Positions 39,283 through 47,195 of a DNA stretch of 64,000 nucleotides are shown one piece after another. The notes under the pieces were generated by a model. It was not told where the DNA came from, searched no databases, and saw only the letters and a list, made by a program, of their open reading frames with translations. Position 1 is the first letter of the stretch. Each line of letters begins with the position of its first letter. Position numbers and translations under genes: made by a program. Source of the stretch: Sphingobacterium thalpophilum (GTDB lineage Bacteria; Bacteroidota; Bacteroidia; Sphingobacteriales; Sphingobacteriaceae). Location of the stretch: NCBI RefSeq assembly GCF_038396785.1, contig NZ_CP151087.1:310001-374000 (forward strand), given 5' to 3'.

Positions 39283-40242
39283 TTAGCCATGTTTACGTAA
39301 AAATCGGAATACTCTCTCTTCAAGCTTCGCTAGTGGTAATTTATCTTTTATAAAGGGGAACTTTGCTTCCATAAATACCTGTTGTATGGCCGGATGGATA
39401 TAATAAGTCTGCGAAACAGACTTCGTATTACCAAGTTGCTCTGCAACCTTCTTGATGACGCTATTTAATTGTCTTTTCCGTGCACTGAGTGATTCCGCCT
39501 GTTTTGTTTGCGCAAGCTGATAAAAGGCTTCACGACTGGCGCCCCAAATGCGAATACTCTTGCAACTGATCTCACCCGTACAATTCTTCCGCAGATACTG
39601 ATTAAATGCGGAACCACAGAAAGTGCTTTCGCAACTTGCACTATCCATTTGGAATATCCTTTTGCCTTTCATTTTTAGTAATTCTTCCAAAAGTTTAGCT
39701 TGTTGTTTGTTGGTCCAGGATTTCTGCTGGAAAACCCCCTTTTTACCTTTATAGGCTAGCGATATCCGATTGCCTTCAATGCTGACGTGTCTTTTTTCCA
39801 AAGTACTCAGCCCATACGATTTATTTGTCAGTGTATAACGCTTATTGCCAATACGAATCAATGTACTGTCCATTATTTTAAAAGCAACTGCACAAAGTTT
39901 ATCCATGTCCCAAAATTCGTGTTTGAGGCGTTTGGAACTGATGTTTCTCAACTCTTGTAAGTATTTACCCATATAGAGGATATTGCTAAACTTTGCAGCT
40001 TGCCGTTGGCCGACAAATTTGGAATGATAGATATATTGTTTGCGTCCTTTTTGGTCGAAGCCAAAAGCCTGTAAATCGCTTTTTGAGCTTTTAGCAATCC
40101 AAACATCTGTCCAATTTGGTGGAATAACGAGTTTTGCGATCCGCTCTAAAACCTTTTTATCGGACACTTCCTTTTCCGAAGCGTCGAAATATTTAAAAGA
40201 CTTACCTACTTTTCTTCTTGTATACCCCGTTCTTGCTTTCAT
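39283..40242 (-). CDS. DNA topoisomerase IB (poxvirus type)
   Basis: A 319-aa eukaryote-like type IB topoisomerase that relaxes supercoils through a 3'-phosphotyrosyl link. N-terminal domain with IPPNWTDVWIAKSSKSDLQA and FDQKGRKQYIYHSKF. Catalytic domain with IRIGNKRYTLTNKSYGLSTL (Arg), RISLAYKGKKGV (Lys), KSIRIWGASREA (second Arg) and the Tyr in SQTYYIHPAIQQ. In most homologues the segment reads FRTWAGT; here it is IRIWGAS. Starts 36 bp after the stop of the PA2169-like gene on the same strand. Confidence 0.9.
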   Translation of the reverse strand: MKARTGYTRRKVGKSFKYFDASEKEVSDKKVLERIAKLVIPPNWTDVWIAKSSKSDLQAFGFDQKGRKQYIYHSKFVGQRQAAKFSNILYMGKYLQELRNISSKRLKHEFWDMDKLCAVAFKIMDSTLIRIGNKRYTLTNKSYGLSTLEKRHVSIEGNRISLAYKGKKGVFQQKSWTNKQQAKLLEELLKMKGKRIFQMDSASCESTFCGSAFNQYLRKNCTGEISCKSIRIWGASREAFYQLAQTKQAESLSARKRQLNSVIKKVAEQLGNTKSVSQTYYIHPAIQQVFMEAKFPFIKDKLPLAKLEERVFRFLRKHG

Positions 40243-40278
40243 AGTGCATTTTCCCTTGTAAAATATGTTGATAATAGG

Positions 40279-40752
40279 TTAAGACGTTGTGGCCTTGTCT
40301 CGTAACGTTTTAATATATTCGTGAGCTTCGAGCTGTATACCAAGTTGTTTTTCGATGAGCAGGAGCAGATCATGGCTGATTTCCCAGTCTTCATGGTCAA
40401 CAACATCCTTATAGGTATGTGTAAAGGCATCTTCACCTTGCTCACAGCTGCATAGTAAACTCCTTTCATCATTTCCTGAAATGGCGGATTTTATCTCCAT
40501 CCAAATTCTGAATAGCTTGCCACTGATCATCGTTCCTCCGATTGAGTCGTCTTCCCGCGGAGCTAGGTAGGGTTTTAATTCTTCAATAAATACCTCGGAT
40601 TGGTTCATAAACTCAATAAAGGTGTTATTTAAATGTTCAAGATGGAGGCGCGTGGCTATTTCTACAGCTTTTTGATAACCTGCAATCCGATCGTTGTTGA
40701 TCTGTATAAGGTCGCTGGTTAATGTACGATCATTTACCGTATTGTTTTCCAT
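40279..40752 (-). CDS. PA2169/DUF2383-family four-helix-bundle protein
   Basis: 157 aa, ferritin-like fold. Helices are visible as LTSDLIQINNDRIAGYQKAV, HLEHLNNTFIEFMNQSEVF, LFRIWMEIKSAISGNDERSL and HDLLLLIEKQLGIQLEAHEY. Members are typically stress- or stationary-phase-induced; metal binding is possible. Directly upstream of topoisomerase IB, probably co-transcribed. Confidence 0.82.
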   Translation of the reverse strand: MENNTVNDRTLTSDLIQINNDRIAGYQKAVEIATRLHLEHLNNTFIEFMNQSEVFIEELKPYLAPREDDSIGGTMISGKLFRIWMEIKSAISGNDERSLLCSCEQGEDAFTHTYKDVVDHEDWEISHDLLLLIEKQLGIQLEAHEYIKTLRDKATTS

Positions 40753-40774
40753 TTAATGTCGGCTTTGTGAATTT

Positions 40775-40912
40775 CTATTTTTCACTTAAGAACGCCTCAA
40801 GTAGCCCTGCAGTTTTGTGAAAGAACTGGATAGGTATAATTTCATCCATGAAGGCGATTTTATACTGCGTACCATCAGTAGATTGTTGCACGATAGCTGG
40901 AGCGAAACGCAA
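40775..40912 (-). other. Short open frame upstream of the PA2169-like gene, possible relic
   Basis: 45 codons from TTG 40912: RFAPAIVQQSTDGTQYKIAF, then MDEIIPIQFFHKTAG, to a TAG at 40775. Composition is protein-like, but the frame begins immediately after the terminator T tract and has no ATG until residue 22. May be a gene remnant or a small protein. Confidence 0.25.
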
Positions 40913-40949
40913 AAAAAAACGGCTGCTTTAAATTGCTAAAGCAGCCGTT
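40911..40949 (-). terminator. Terminator of the 61-aa gene
   Basis: AACGGCTGCTTTA / TAAAGCAGCCGTT (13-bp perfect stem, 6-nt loop), followed on the minus strand by nine T residues. Confidence 0.9.
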
Positions 40950-40967
40950 GGACGGTAATTGCTATCT

Positions 40968-41153
40968 TTATTTTTTATTAAAAGAAGTTTTTTTACCTTT
41001 TTCCGTATCGACCTTAATCTGTTTCTTGTCTACTGATTCCGAAACTTCTGGTTGAACAATGGTTTTGCTATTTCCTTTTCCTATCGGACCGCCGCAGATA
41101 ATTAGCGCAATGACCATAGCTTGCTGATTATTTATTTTAACTCTTGATTTCAT
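40968..41153 (-). CDS. Small basic protein of unknown function
   Basis: 61 aa, MKSRVKINNQQAMVIALIIC at the start with one short hydrophobic stretch, then a Lys-rich tail ending TEKGKKTSFNKK. A strong dedicated terminator lies 18 bp past its stop, which argues for a transcribed gene. Downstream of the sigma gene on the same strand. No family recognised. Confidence 0.5.
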   Translation of the reverse strand: MKSRVKINNQQAMVIALIICGGPIGKGNSKTIVQPEVSESVDKKQIKVDTEKGKKTSFNKK

Positions 41154-41232
41154 ATGTTTACCATTTAACGAATTGTTGTGATGTCGGTTAGCTGCTTCTA
41201 GATAGATAACCCTAGAACCACCTTTTTGTTTT

Positions 41233-41733
41233 TTATTTGAGCCTGTAAATTTTAAGTTGCTTTTGAAGTTTCTTTCTTGTCATGTGGATCCGGGTTTTTA
41301 TAGTGCCTTCGGGCATGTCAAAATAAGAGGCTATCTCATGATACTTGTATCCTTCGAGAAATAATTGAAACACTTGATAATTTTCTTCAGATAAACTGCA
41401 CATCGCTTTTTCAATATCATCCGCGATGAATTTATTGTCACTTTTATTTGTTTCTATTGTGTTGGTACTTTCGAGACCGATGTAGGTTTCGTGGATATCA
41501 TTCGTACGCTTCGCTTTGCGGTATTGATTGATGTATACATTTTTCATAATAACGTAAAGCCAAGACATTAACTTGGGGTGACGGATAAAATCATCGATCG
41601 ATTTTAATGCGCGGATAAGTGTTTCTTGAATCAAATCCTCTTTTTCATCAGGATCATTGGTGAATTTTCCCGCGAAATGTTTCAAAAGACTTCTTTTTTC
41701 TTCGACTAACAAATTTAAATTGGAATTGTTCAT
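41233..41733 (-). CDS. ECF sigma factor without visible anti-sigma partner
   Basis: A 166-aa sigma-70-family factor. Region 2 (about 15-85) includes DEKEDLIQETLIRALKSIDD and MSWLYVIMKNVYINQYRKAK. Region 4 has YKYHEIASYFDMPEGTIKTR. No FecR-like or zinc-binding anti-sigma gene neighbours it; the nearest partner is the 61-aa protein downstream. The surrounding genes (Ku, TopIB, four-helix protein, trehalose) suggest a general-stress role; that is inference. Confidence 0.9.
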   Translation of the reverse strand: MNNSNLNLLVEEKRSLLKHFAGKFTNDPDEKEDLIQETLIRALKSIDDFIRHPKLMSWLYVIMKNVYINQYRKAKRTNDIHETYIGLESTNTIETNKSDNKFIADDIEKAMCSLSEENYQVFQLFLEGYKYHEIASYFDMPEGTIKTRIHMTRKKLQKQLKIYRLK

Positions 41734-42068
41734 AGTACCTTTTGTTAAATTGATTGATGTGTATTCGATAAACAGAGGTACAATTAAAGTGCTAGTTTTG
41801 CGATTTAGAGGTCATCCAAACCTTGTTTAAACAGGTATATGGGAAAAATACGTAATGCTGCGTATCGTTGATTTTGTAGTAGAAACACTACAAAAAAGCA
41901 GGATTAAACGTGTCGCAATAAAATTTACTGCCATGAATAGTTTTTTTTAATTGGGTATTTGTTCCTAAAAAAAATGTCTTTATTACGGGTATTACCTGTT
42001 TTAATGATTTATGCCAGTGTCCATTTTTTCAAGCAAGTTTTAAATTTCTTGTTTTTATCAGCTTTTAT
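41734..42068. promoter_or_regulatory. Sigma-gene upstream region
   Basis: 335 bp with no gene. A hairpin TTTTGTAGT / ACTACAAAA (41872-41880, 41887-41895) lies about 140 bp before the sigma start on the minus strand and could be an upstream terminator or attenuator. IS4-type copy 2 begins at 42069. Confidence 0.4.
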
Positions 42069-43417
42069 CACTTGCGTCCTAAACGTTTAAAAAATGGCGG
42101 TGTTTTGATATAGCGAGATCGCTATATTTAAATCACAAAATTATAACACACCGCCATGATAAATTTAAATGTTTTTAGTCAGATTTTATCTCTTATCGAC
42201 CGCGAATTATTCAAAGATTTGGTTTCAAAGCACAAAAGTGACAAACATCAGAAAGGGATCAACAGCTGGACGCATCTAGTCAGTATGCTTTTCTGTCATT
42301 TTTCCTCGGCAGATTCGGTCCGTGATATTAGTAACGGTCTACGCAGTACCACTGGTAATCTGAACCACTTAGGTGTAGTAAGAGCTCCAAGTAAGTCTAA
42401 TATATCCTATATCAACACACACCGTACCCATGAACTTTTCAAAGATCTTTATTTCTCTGTTTTGGAAAGGCTTTGGCAAAAGGATACGCATTTTCGCAAA
42501 GATCTTGTTCAGCTAAAGCGTAAAGTATATCTGATGGATGCAAGCATCATCCCCTTATGTCTATCTGTATTTGACTGGGCAAAGTTTCGCAGCACCAAAG
42601 GTGCCGTAAAGCTGCACACTGTCTTGGATTATGATGGCTGCCTACCTGTTTTTATGCAGATTACCGATGGAAAAGTACATGAGAGCCAGCGAGCCGGTAG
42701 TTACAGTTTTTCCAAGGGAAGCGTGGTGGTAGTGGACCGTGGCTACGTGGATTACAGCTGGCTTGGGGATTTGGACAGCAGGGGGTGTTACTTCGTTACC
42801 AGGAGTAAAGTTAATATGAAGTACAAGGTTATCAAGTCCTATCAGAGTGAAGCACTCATGGAAAAGGGGATCCTTAAGGATGAGCTCATTGAGCTATCCG
42901 GTGCTGCCTGCAATAAATACAACGGCAAGCCGCTACGCCTAGTCCACTTTTGGGACAGCACCACTGGCAATGAGTACCACTTTTTGACCAATAATACGAA
43001 GTGGAAGGCTTCTTTGGTGGCAAACATCTATAAACAACGCTGGCATATCGAAGTCTTCTTCAAGCATCTAAAGCAGCGCTTAAAAGTATCGACATTCATA
43101 GGGACTTCTGAAAATGCAGTGATGATCCAGATCTGGACTTCACTCATTGGCATATTACTGTTAAAATACTTACAAAAAAAGGCCAAATATGACTGGAACC
43201 TGTCCAATCTGGTCGCATTCATCAGAATGAATATCTTCGTGAAAATAAACATCTGGCAATGGATAGATGATCCCTTTTTCAGGCCGCCTATAAAAGGAAA
43301 AAAGGGACAGCTAAAGATCTTCGCAGATTGAAAAATAGGGGTCAATATCGAAATGATGAAAAAAGCTATGCTTGTACCACAGAAATCGAATCCTAAAATT
43401 TATTTAGGACAGATGTG
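42069..43417 (+). mobile_element. IS4-type insertion sequence, copy 2 (1349 bp)
   Basis: Flanked by the 9-bp direct repeat AGCTTTTAT at 42060-42068 and 43418-43426. Ends are CACTTGCGTCCTAAA (left) and CACATCTGTCCTAAA (right, complement). Same length as copy 1. Leader hairpin ATATAGCG-AGAT-CGCTATAT. Confidence 0.93.
42156..43331 (+). CDS. IS4-family transposase (DUF4372 plus DDE), copy 2
   Basis: A 391-aa intact transposase, close to copy 1. The residues that differ are I/V at 14, K/R at 20, S/A at 24, V/I near 76, D/E near 119 and F/L near 378. Catalytic motifs are as in copy 1. Confidence 0.93.
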   Translation: MINLNVFSQILSLIDRELFKDLVSKHKSDKHQKGINSWTHLVSMLFCHFSSADSVRDISNGLRSTTGNLNHLGVVRAPSKSNISYINTHRTHELFKDLYFSVLERLWQKDTHFRKDLVQLKRKVYLMDASIIPLCLSVFDWAKFRSTKGAVKLHTVLDYDGCLPVFMQITDGKVHESQRAGSYSFSKGSVVVVDRGYVDYSWLGDLDSRGCYFVTRSKVNMKYKVIKSYQSEALMEKGILKDELIELSGAACNKYNGKPLRLVHFWDSTTGNEYHFLTNNTKWKASLVANIYKQRWHIEVFFKHLKQRLKVSTFIGTSENAVMIQIWTSLIGILLLKYLQKKAKYDWNLSNLVAFIRMNIFVKINIWQWIDDPFFRPPIKGKKGQLKIFAD

Positions 43418-43488
43418 AGCTTTTATTGAACTAATAAGCTTTGAATGTGGTTCTTATCGAAAAAGATTAACGCAAAATAAAATAGACT

Positions 43489-43740
43489 ATGAAAAAGAGC
43501 AAAAGATTCACCTTAACTTTAGGAACATTATTATGTTGTGCTGCACTATCCTTTTCGTGCCAAAACTCGACCAAAAATCAAACTGAAGGAAGCGGTCAGT
43601 CAGACAACATTGCACCTACTGATGCCGACGAAACCCGCTATAATTTAAGCGAACAGCAAAAAATGACCATGCAGAAAGATACGAGTTTAGCAGACACACT
43701 TAGGAAAGACAGTATCAATAATAGTAAATCAAAACCGTAA
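43489..43740 (+). CDS. Small lipoprotein of unknown function
   Basis: 83 aa. Lipoprotein signal GTLLCCAALSFSCQN with Cys24, then a hydrophilic, disordered Ser/Asp/Thr/Lys-rich tail. Starts about 70 bp after IS4-type copy 2 and is closed by a strong terminator. No family recognised. Confidence 0.6.
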   Translation: MKKSKRFTLTLGTLLCCAALSFSCQNSTKNQTEGSGQSDNIAPTDADETRYNLSEQQKMTMQKDTSLADTLRKDSINNSKSKP

Positions 43741-43770
43741 CCATTTCGTCGACCTATCAATATATCTGAT

Positions 43771-43802
43771 AAAAAAACTCCCTTAATTAAGGGAGTTTTT
43801 TT
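43771..43802. terminator. Perfect bidirectional terminator
   Basis: A 32-bp perfect palindrome, 16 bp per arm: AAAAAAACTCCCTTAA / TTAAGGGAGTTTTTTT. It serves the lipoprotein gene on + and overlaps the 3' end of the 116-aa gene on -. Confidence 0.92.
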
Positions 43803-44133
43803 GCTCTTTCTTTTGATCCGGATCAGCATCATAAATATTTTCTTCCGAATGATCCGGTTGCTCTTTATGTTGATCCTCTTCCGTATTAATCTTTTCTTTA
43901 TTACTACGATCGCGTTGTTCTTCTTCACTTGGATCTGGCCCCTCTGCATTTTCAGGATAGTATAGGTCAGGAGTTACGTCTTCTTGTGAAGGGACTTGAG
44001 GCTGCTGACGTACAGAAGTGCCATCGTCGGTACTTGGATCGTTGTCTAAAGGGTCTATTTCGTTTATGTACATGGAGTTTCTCCAATATGAATGTGAAAT
44101 AGAATCACCAAATTGAATTGCTGTATTCATCAT
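43783..44133 (-). CDS. Small acidic, disordered protein of unknown function
   Basis: 116 aa, almost entirely Asp/Glu/Pro/Gln/Ser (DPLDNDPSTDDGTSVRQQPQ, DPSEEEQRDRSNKEKINTEE). Short ordered N-terminus (NTAIQFGDSISHSYW). The last codons (N-S-L-N-stop) lie inside the shared terminator stem. Second Met is an alternative start. Similar in style to the 33719-34018 protein, without clear homology. Confidence 0.5.
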   Translation of the reverse strand: MMNTAIQFGDSISHSYWRNSMYINEIDPLDNDPSTDDGTSVRQQPQVPSQEDVTPDLYYPENAEGPDPSEEEQRDRSNKEKINTEEDQHKEQPDHSEENIYDADPDQKKEQKNSLN

Positions 44134-44274
44134 CTTTTTAATAGAGAACAGTAATTAAAACTGAATGGTTGTTTTTTTTTATTAAAGGTGATACCTATAT
44201 TTTAATGATAAATTTAAAACTTTTCATTTATTGACCTTGTTATTAAATTAAAGTAATTTAGAACATACATATAT

Positions 44275-44853
44275 ATGAAAAAATCGACACTTCTTTTATT
44301 AATAACAGCAGGTATTGGGTATCAGGCCCATGCGCAGAAAATTGAGACCACGCCACAGATGTCATCGGAGGTAGGCATCGAACCTATAAAGCAAGGAAAC
44401 TGGATGGTCGGTGGATCGATCGGTAATCTAGGCTACAGCTTTGAAGCAAAATCGTTTAACATTGCACTTCAACCGAGAGCGGGCTATTTTGTTTCGGATG
44501 GTTTGGCCATCGGAGCGCAAGCCAACTTAGGTTTGGCCACAGTAAAGGATGCTGATAATGAATGGACATATGGGGTTGCACCTTTTGTACGCTATTACTT
44601 CCCCAATGCAGGTTCAACTACAGGGAGATTCTTTGGGCAGGGAGACATCGGGATTTCGGGTAGCTCGAAAGGGAAAGATGTTGCGCTGGCCGTAGGAGCG
44701 AATGTGGGTTATGCACATTTTATTACCAGGACAGTGGCTTTGGAAGCCACCTTCGGTTATAACTACAGTAAAGCCAATATCAATACGGGTAGTGGAGCGA
44801 GTGGATTGGGGGTAGGTTTGGGTTTTCAGATCTATCTGCCTGGCAAAAGATAG
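44275..44853 (+). CDS. Outer-membrane beta-barrel protein
   Basis: 192 aa with signal peptide (LLLLITAGIGYQAHAQ) and short barrel: NWMVGGSIGNLGYSF, RAGYFVSDGLAIGAQANLGL, APFVRYYFPNAG, ALEATFGYNYSKANI, ending GLGFQIYLPGKR. Same family as the 2235-2822 protein but more Gly-rich. Terminated by a strong hairpin. Confidence 0.83.
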   Translation: MKKSTLLLLITAGIGYQAHAQKIETTPQMSSEVGIEPIKQGNWMVGGSIGNLGYSFEAKSFNIALQPRAGYFVSDGLAIGAQANLGLATVKDADNEWTYGVAPFVRYYFPNAGSTTGRFFGQGDIGISGSSKGKDVALAVGANVGYAHFITRTVALEATFGYNYSKANINTGSGASGLGVGLGFQIYLPGKR

Positions 44854-44875
44854 ATTAATCTCGTACAGACTTAAT

Positions 44876-44916
44876 AAAAGCATGTTTTCAAACCATAATG
44901 GTGAAAACATGCTTTT
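44876..44916 (+). terminator. Terminator after the barrel gene
   Basis: AAAAGCATGTTTTCA / TGAAAACATGCTTTT (15-bp stem, 11-nt loop) followed by T residues. Confidence 0.9.
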
Positions 44917-45038
44917 TTTATATAACGTGTTTATACTTGATACTGTGTATAAAAGACGCATTTTTGCTGGAATCAGCAAATGATGCAAACATTTAGACAA
45001 TTACTGATGTTCCCTTTTTAAGAAAGGAGCAAATTACG

Positions 45039-45308
45039 ATGACTGGAACAAAAAATATAGGGTTGGTACTAAAAGATAAAATGGGGAAATGGTCTTCTTA
45101 TGATATACCATTGCTTAAGGAATGTCATCTAAATAATAAACTGGTCAAAAGCAACGAGCAGGAAGGTATTTTTGTGGTGGGAAGCTTGGCAACAGGATTA
45201 TATATTTTCTCATTGTATAAGAACCGTTTTATAGATTTAATGGGTAAACAAATTGGGGTGGAAGAAATCTGTGAGCATTTTGATCGATACAAACAGACCT
45301 TAATATAA
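45039..45308 (+). CDS. Small protein of unknown function with strong ribosome-binding site
   Basis: 89 aa, start preceded by AAAGGAG 7-8 bp upstream, unusual in this phylum. Contains GIFVVGSLATGLYIFSLYKN and ends EEICEHFDRYKQTLI; mixed alpha/beta, possibly soluble. No family recognised. Confidence 0.55.
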   Translation: MTGTKNIGLVLKDKMGKWSSYDIPLLKECHLNNKLVKSNEQEGIFVVGSLATGLYIFSLYKNRFIDLMGKQIGVEEICEHFDRYKQTLI

Positions 45309-45338
45309 GCACCGATAGCGCTTTCGAATGCTCAAACC

Positions 45339-45369
45339 GAAGGTGTTAACCTGACTTTTTAACACCTTC
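45339..45369. terminator. Bidirectional terminator
   Basis: GAAGGTGTTAA / TTAACACCTTC, 9-nt loop, between the 89-aa gene (+) and GH15 gene (-). Confidence 0.75.
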
Positions 45370-45383
45370 ATGTTTGTTTTATG

Positions 45384-47195
45384 TTAATGAAAAATTGGTT
45401 TATCCAATTTTATCGCTAGGCGGTAAACAGCATTCATCAATCCAACGTGACTATAGGCTTGAGGGAAATTACCCCATTGGCTACCGTTATCTTCCGTAAC
45501 ATCTTCGCTGAACAGACCTAAGTGATTGCTGTAGGTCAGCAAACGTTCGAGAATCTCTTTCGCTTCTTCCACACGCCCTACGCAGGCCAAGGCTTCTACA
45601 TACCAAAATGCACAGACCAAGAACGTGGATTTGGGGCGGCCAAAATCATCTTGATGCTTATACCGATAAAAAAGTCCATTTTCGCCTTTTAATTCTTTTT
45701 CCAGCATCTCGAGGTGATGACGTGCACGGTCCGATTTTGGGTCAAGATAATCCATAACAATAAGCTGTAAGGTGCTTGCATCTAAATTTCGGCTGTCTAA
45801 TGCGTTTTGATAGACTTTTCGCTCCTCGTCATAACAAGCTTCAATGTAAGCTTCTGCCTTTTTTAGGAGAACATTCGCGCGATCCTCCATATCCTGATAA
45901 CCATTTTGGCGTGCAATTAATAGGGCAGCTTTGCATCCAACCCATTGGAAAAGATTCGAATAGCAGTGATGGTTGGCAAAGTTCCGGAACTCCCAAATGC
46001 CGGCATCTTTTTCCTCGATTGTGGCTTCTATTTTTTCCAGAATAAAATTCACCCAGCCTAAGACATTTTTGTTTTCATGGATTTTAAAACGCTGATCAGT
46101 GAAAAGAGGCAACAATGCAATCATAGCCTGACCATAGACGTCATTTTGGATATGTTCAAACGCCTGGTTCCCGATTCGCACTGGACCGCTTTCCTGATAT
46201 CCTTTTAGATAGGGTAAAATATGTTCCGTAAGCTCGGAATTGCCGAGAATACCGTACAATGGTTGAAGCCTTCCCGGATTACGATGTGTGATGCCGGCAA
46301 TATAGTTTGCAAAGCTTTCCATTTCTTCAAATTGACCGATATGCGTCAGTGCCGTTAGCACATAGTAGCTATCCCGTACCCAGCAATAGCGGTAGTCCCA
46401 GTTTCTGCCAGAACCAGGGTACTCGGGCAAGCTTGTTGTCGAAGCTGCTATAATTGCTCCTGTGTCCTCATATTGATGGAGCTTTAGCACCAAAGCGGAT
46501 CGAATAACTTCTGTTTGATAGATGTTGGGAATACTACATCTTTTAATCCATCGCTGCCAATAGCTAATTGTCTTATGGAGGAAATCTTCGCAGGTACCTG
46601 CGATAGCTGATTCGAAAGCAGCATCATAGGTCAATACAAGGTATTTATTCTCACTGATGATGGTCCAGCTCTCCTCTTGAAAGAAATGAGAAATGGGCAG
46701 ATCCGTAGTAAGGCGAATTCGTTCCCCGATCTGGTCGTTACTATACAGGATATGATTGCTTCCACGGGTTGGTTTAAGTGCCAATCGGCCATAGTCGCCA
46801 GTAGGATGACACCTAACGTTTACACTGGGGACCCCATATAAAGGTTCGATCTTCCGGACCAACATCAAAGGTTTAAAATATCGTCCGAATTGTTCAAATC
46901 GAGGGGCAAAATCCGTAACGCGATAGGCATAGGACGCTGTATGGATTTCCGTGCAGAGCACGTTGGAGTTTTTGATGTAGTATTGCTTGGTTTCGACAAT
47001 AGGTTCCTCTGAGCTGATCTCAAAGCGCCCGCCTTGCTGTTTGTCGAGCATACTGCCAAATACAAAGCTATCTTCGAAAGAGGGCCAGCACAGCCAAGAT
47101 ATATTGGTATCCATACCGACATGCGCAATATAGGAACAATTGCCAATGATTCCAGATTGATAGGTATGTCTTTTTTCCATTGTATTTTCGTTCAT
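45384..47195 (-). CDS. GH15-family glycoside hydrolase (trehalase/glucoamylase-like)
   Basis: 603 aa. N-terminal beta-sandwich (residues 1-220, GNCSYIAHVGMDTNISWLCW) and C-terminal (alpha/alpha)6 barrel. Signature RNWDYRYCWVRDSYYVL carries substrate-binding residues; catalytic-acid candidates lie in GIWEFRN and in LFSEDVTEDNGSQWGNFPQA. Its ATG overlaps the otsAB stop (TAATG), so the two are translationally coupled. GH15 enzymes of this type next to trehalose synthesis may hydrolyse trehalose or trim glucans. Cytoplasmic (no signal peptide). Confidence 0.88.
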   Translation of the reverse strand: MNENTMEKRHTYQSGIIGNCSYIAHVGMDTNISWLCWPSFEDSFVFGSMLDKQQGGRFEISSEEPIVETKQYYIKNSNVLCTEIHTASYAYRVTDFAPRFEQFGRYFKPLMLVRKIEPLYGVPSVNVRCHPTGDYGRLALKPTRGSNHILYSNDQIGERIRLTTDLPISHFFQEESWTIISENKYLVLTYDAAFESAIAGTCEDFLHKTISYWQRWIKRCSIPNIYQTEVIRSALVLKLHQYEDTGAIIAASTTSLPEYPGSGRNWDYRYCWVRDSYYVLTALTHIGQFEEMESFANYIAGITHRNPGRLQPLYGILGNSELTEHILPYLKGYQESGPVRIGNQAFEHIQNDVYGQAMIALLPLFTDQRFKIHENKNVLGWVNFILEKIEATIEEKDAGIWEFRNFANHHCYSNLFQWVGCKAALLIARQNGYQDMEDRANVLLKKAEAYIEACYDEERKVYQNALDSRNLDASTLQLIVMDYLDPKSDRARHHLEMLEKELKGENGLFYRYKHQDDFGRPKSTFLVCAFWYVEALACVGRVEEAKEILERLLTYSNHLGLFSEDVTEDNGSQWGNFPQAYSHVGLMNAVYRLAIKLDKPIFH

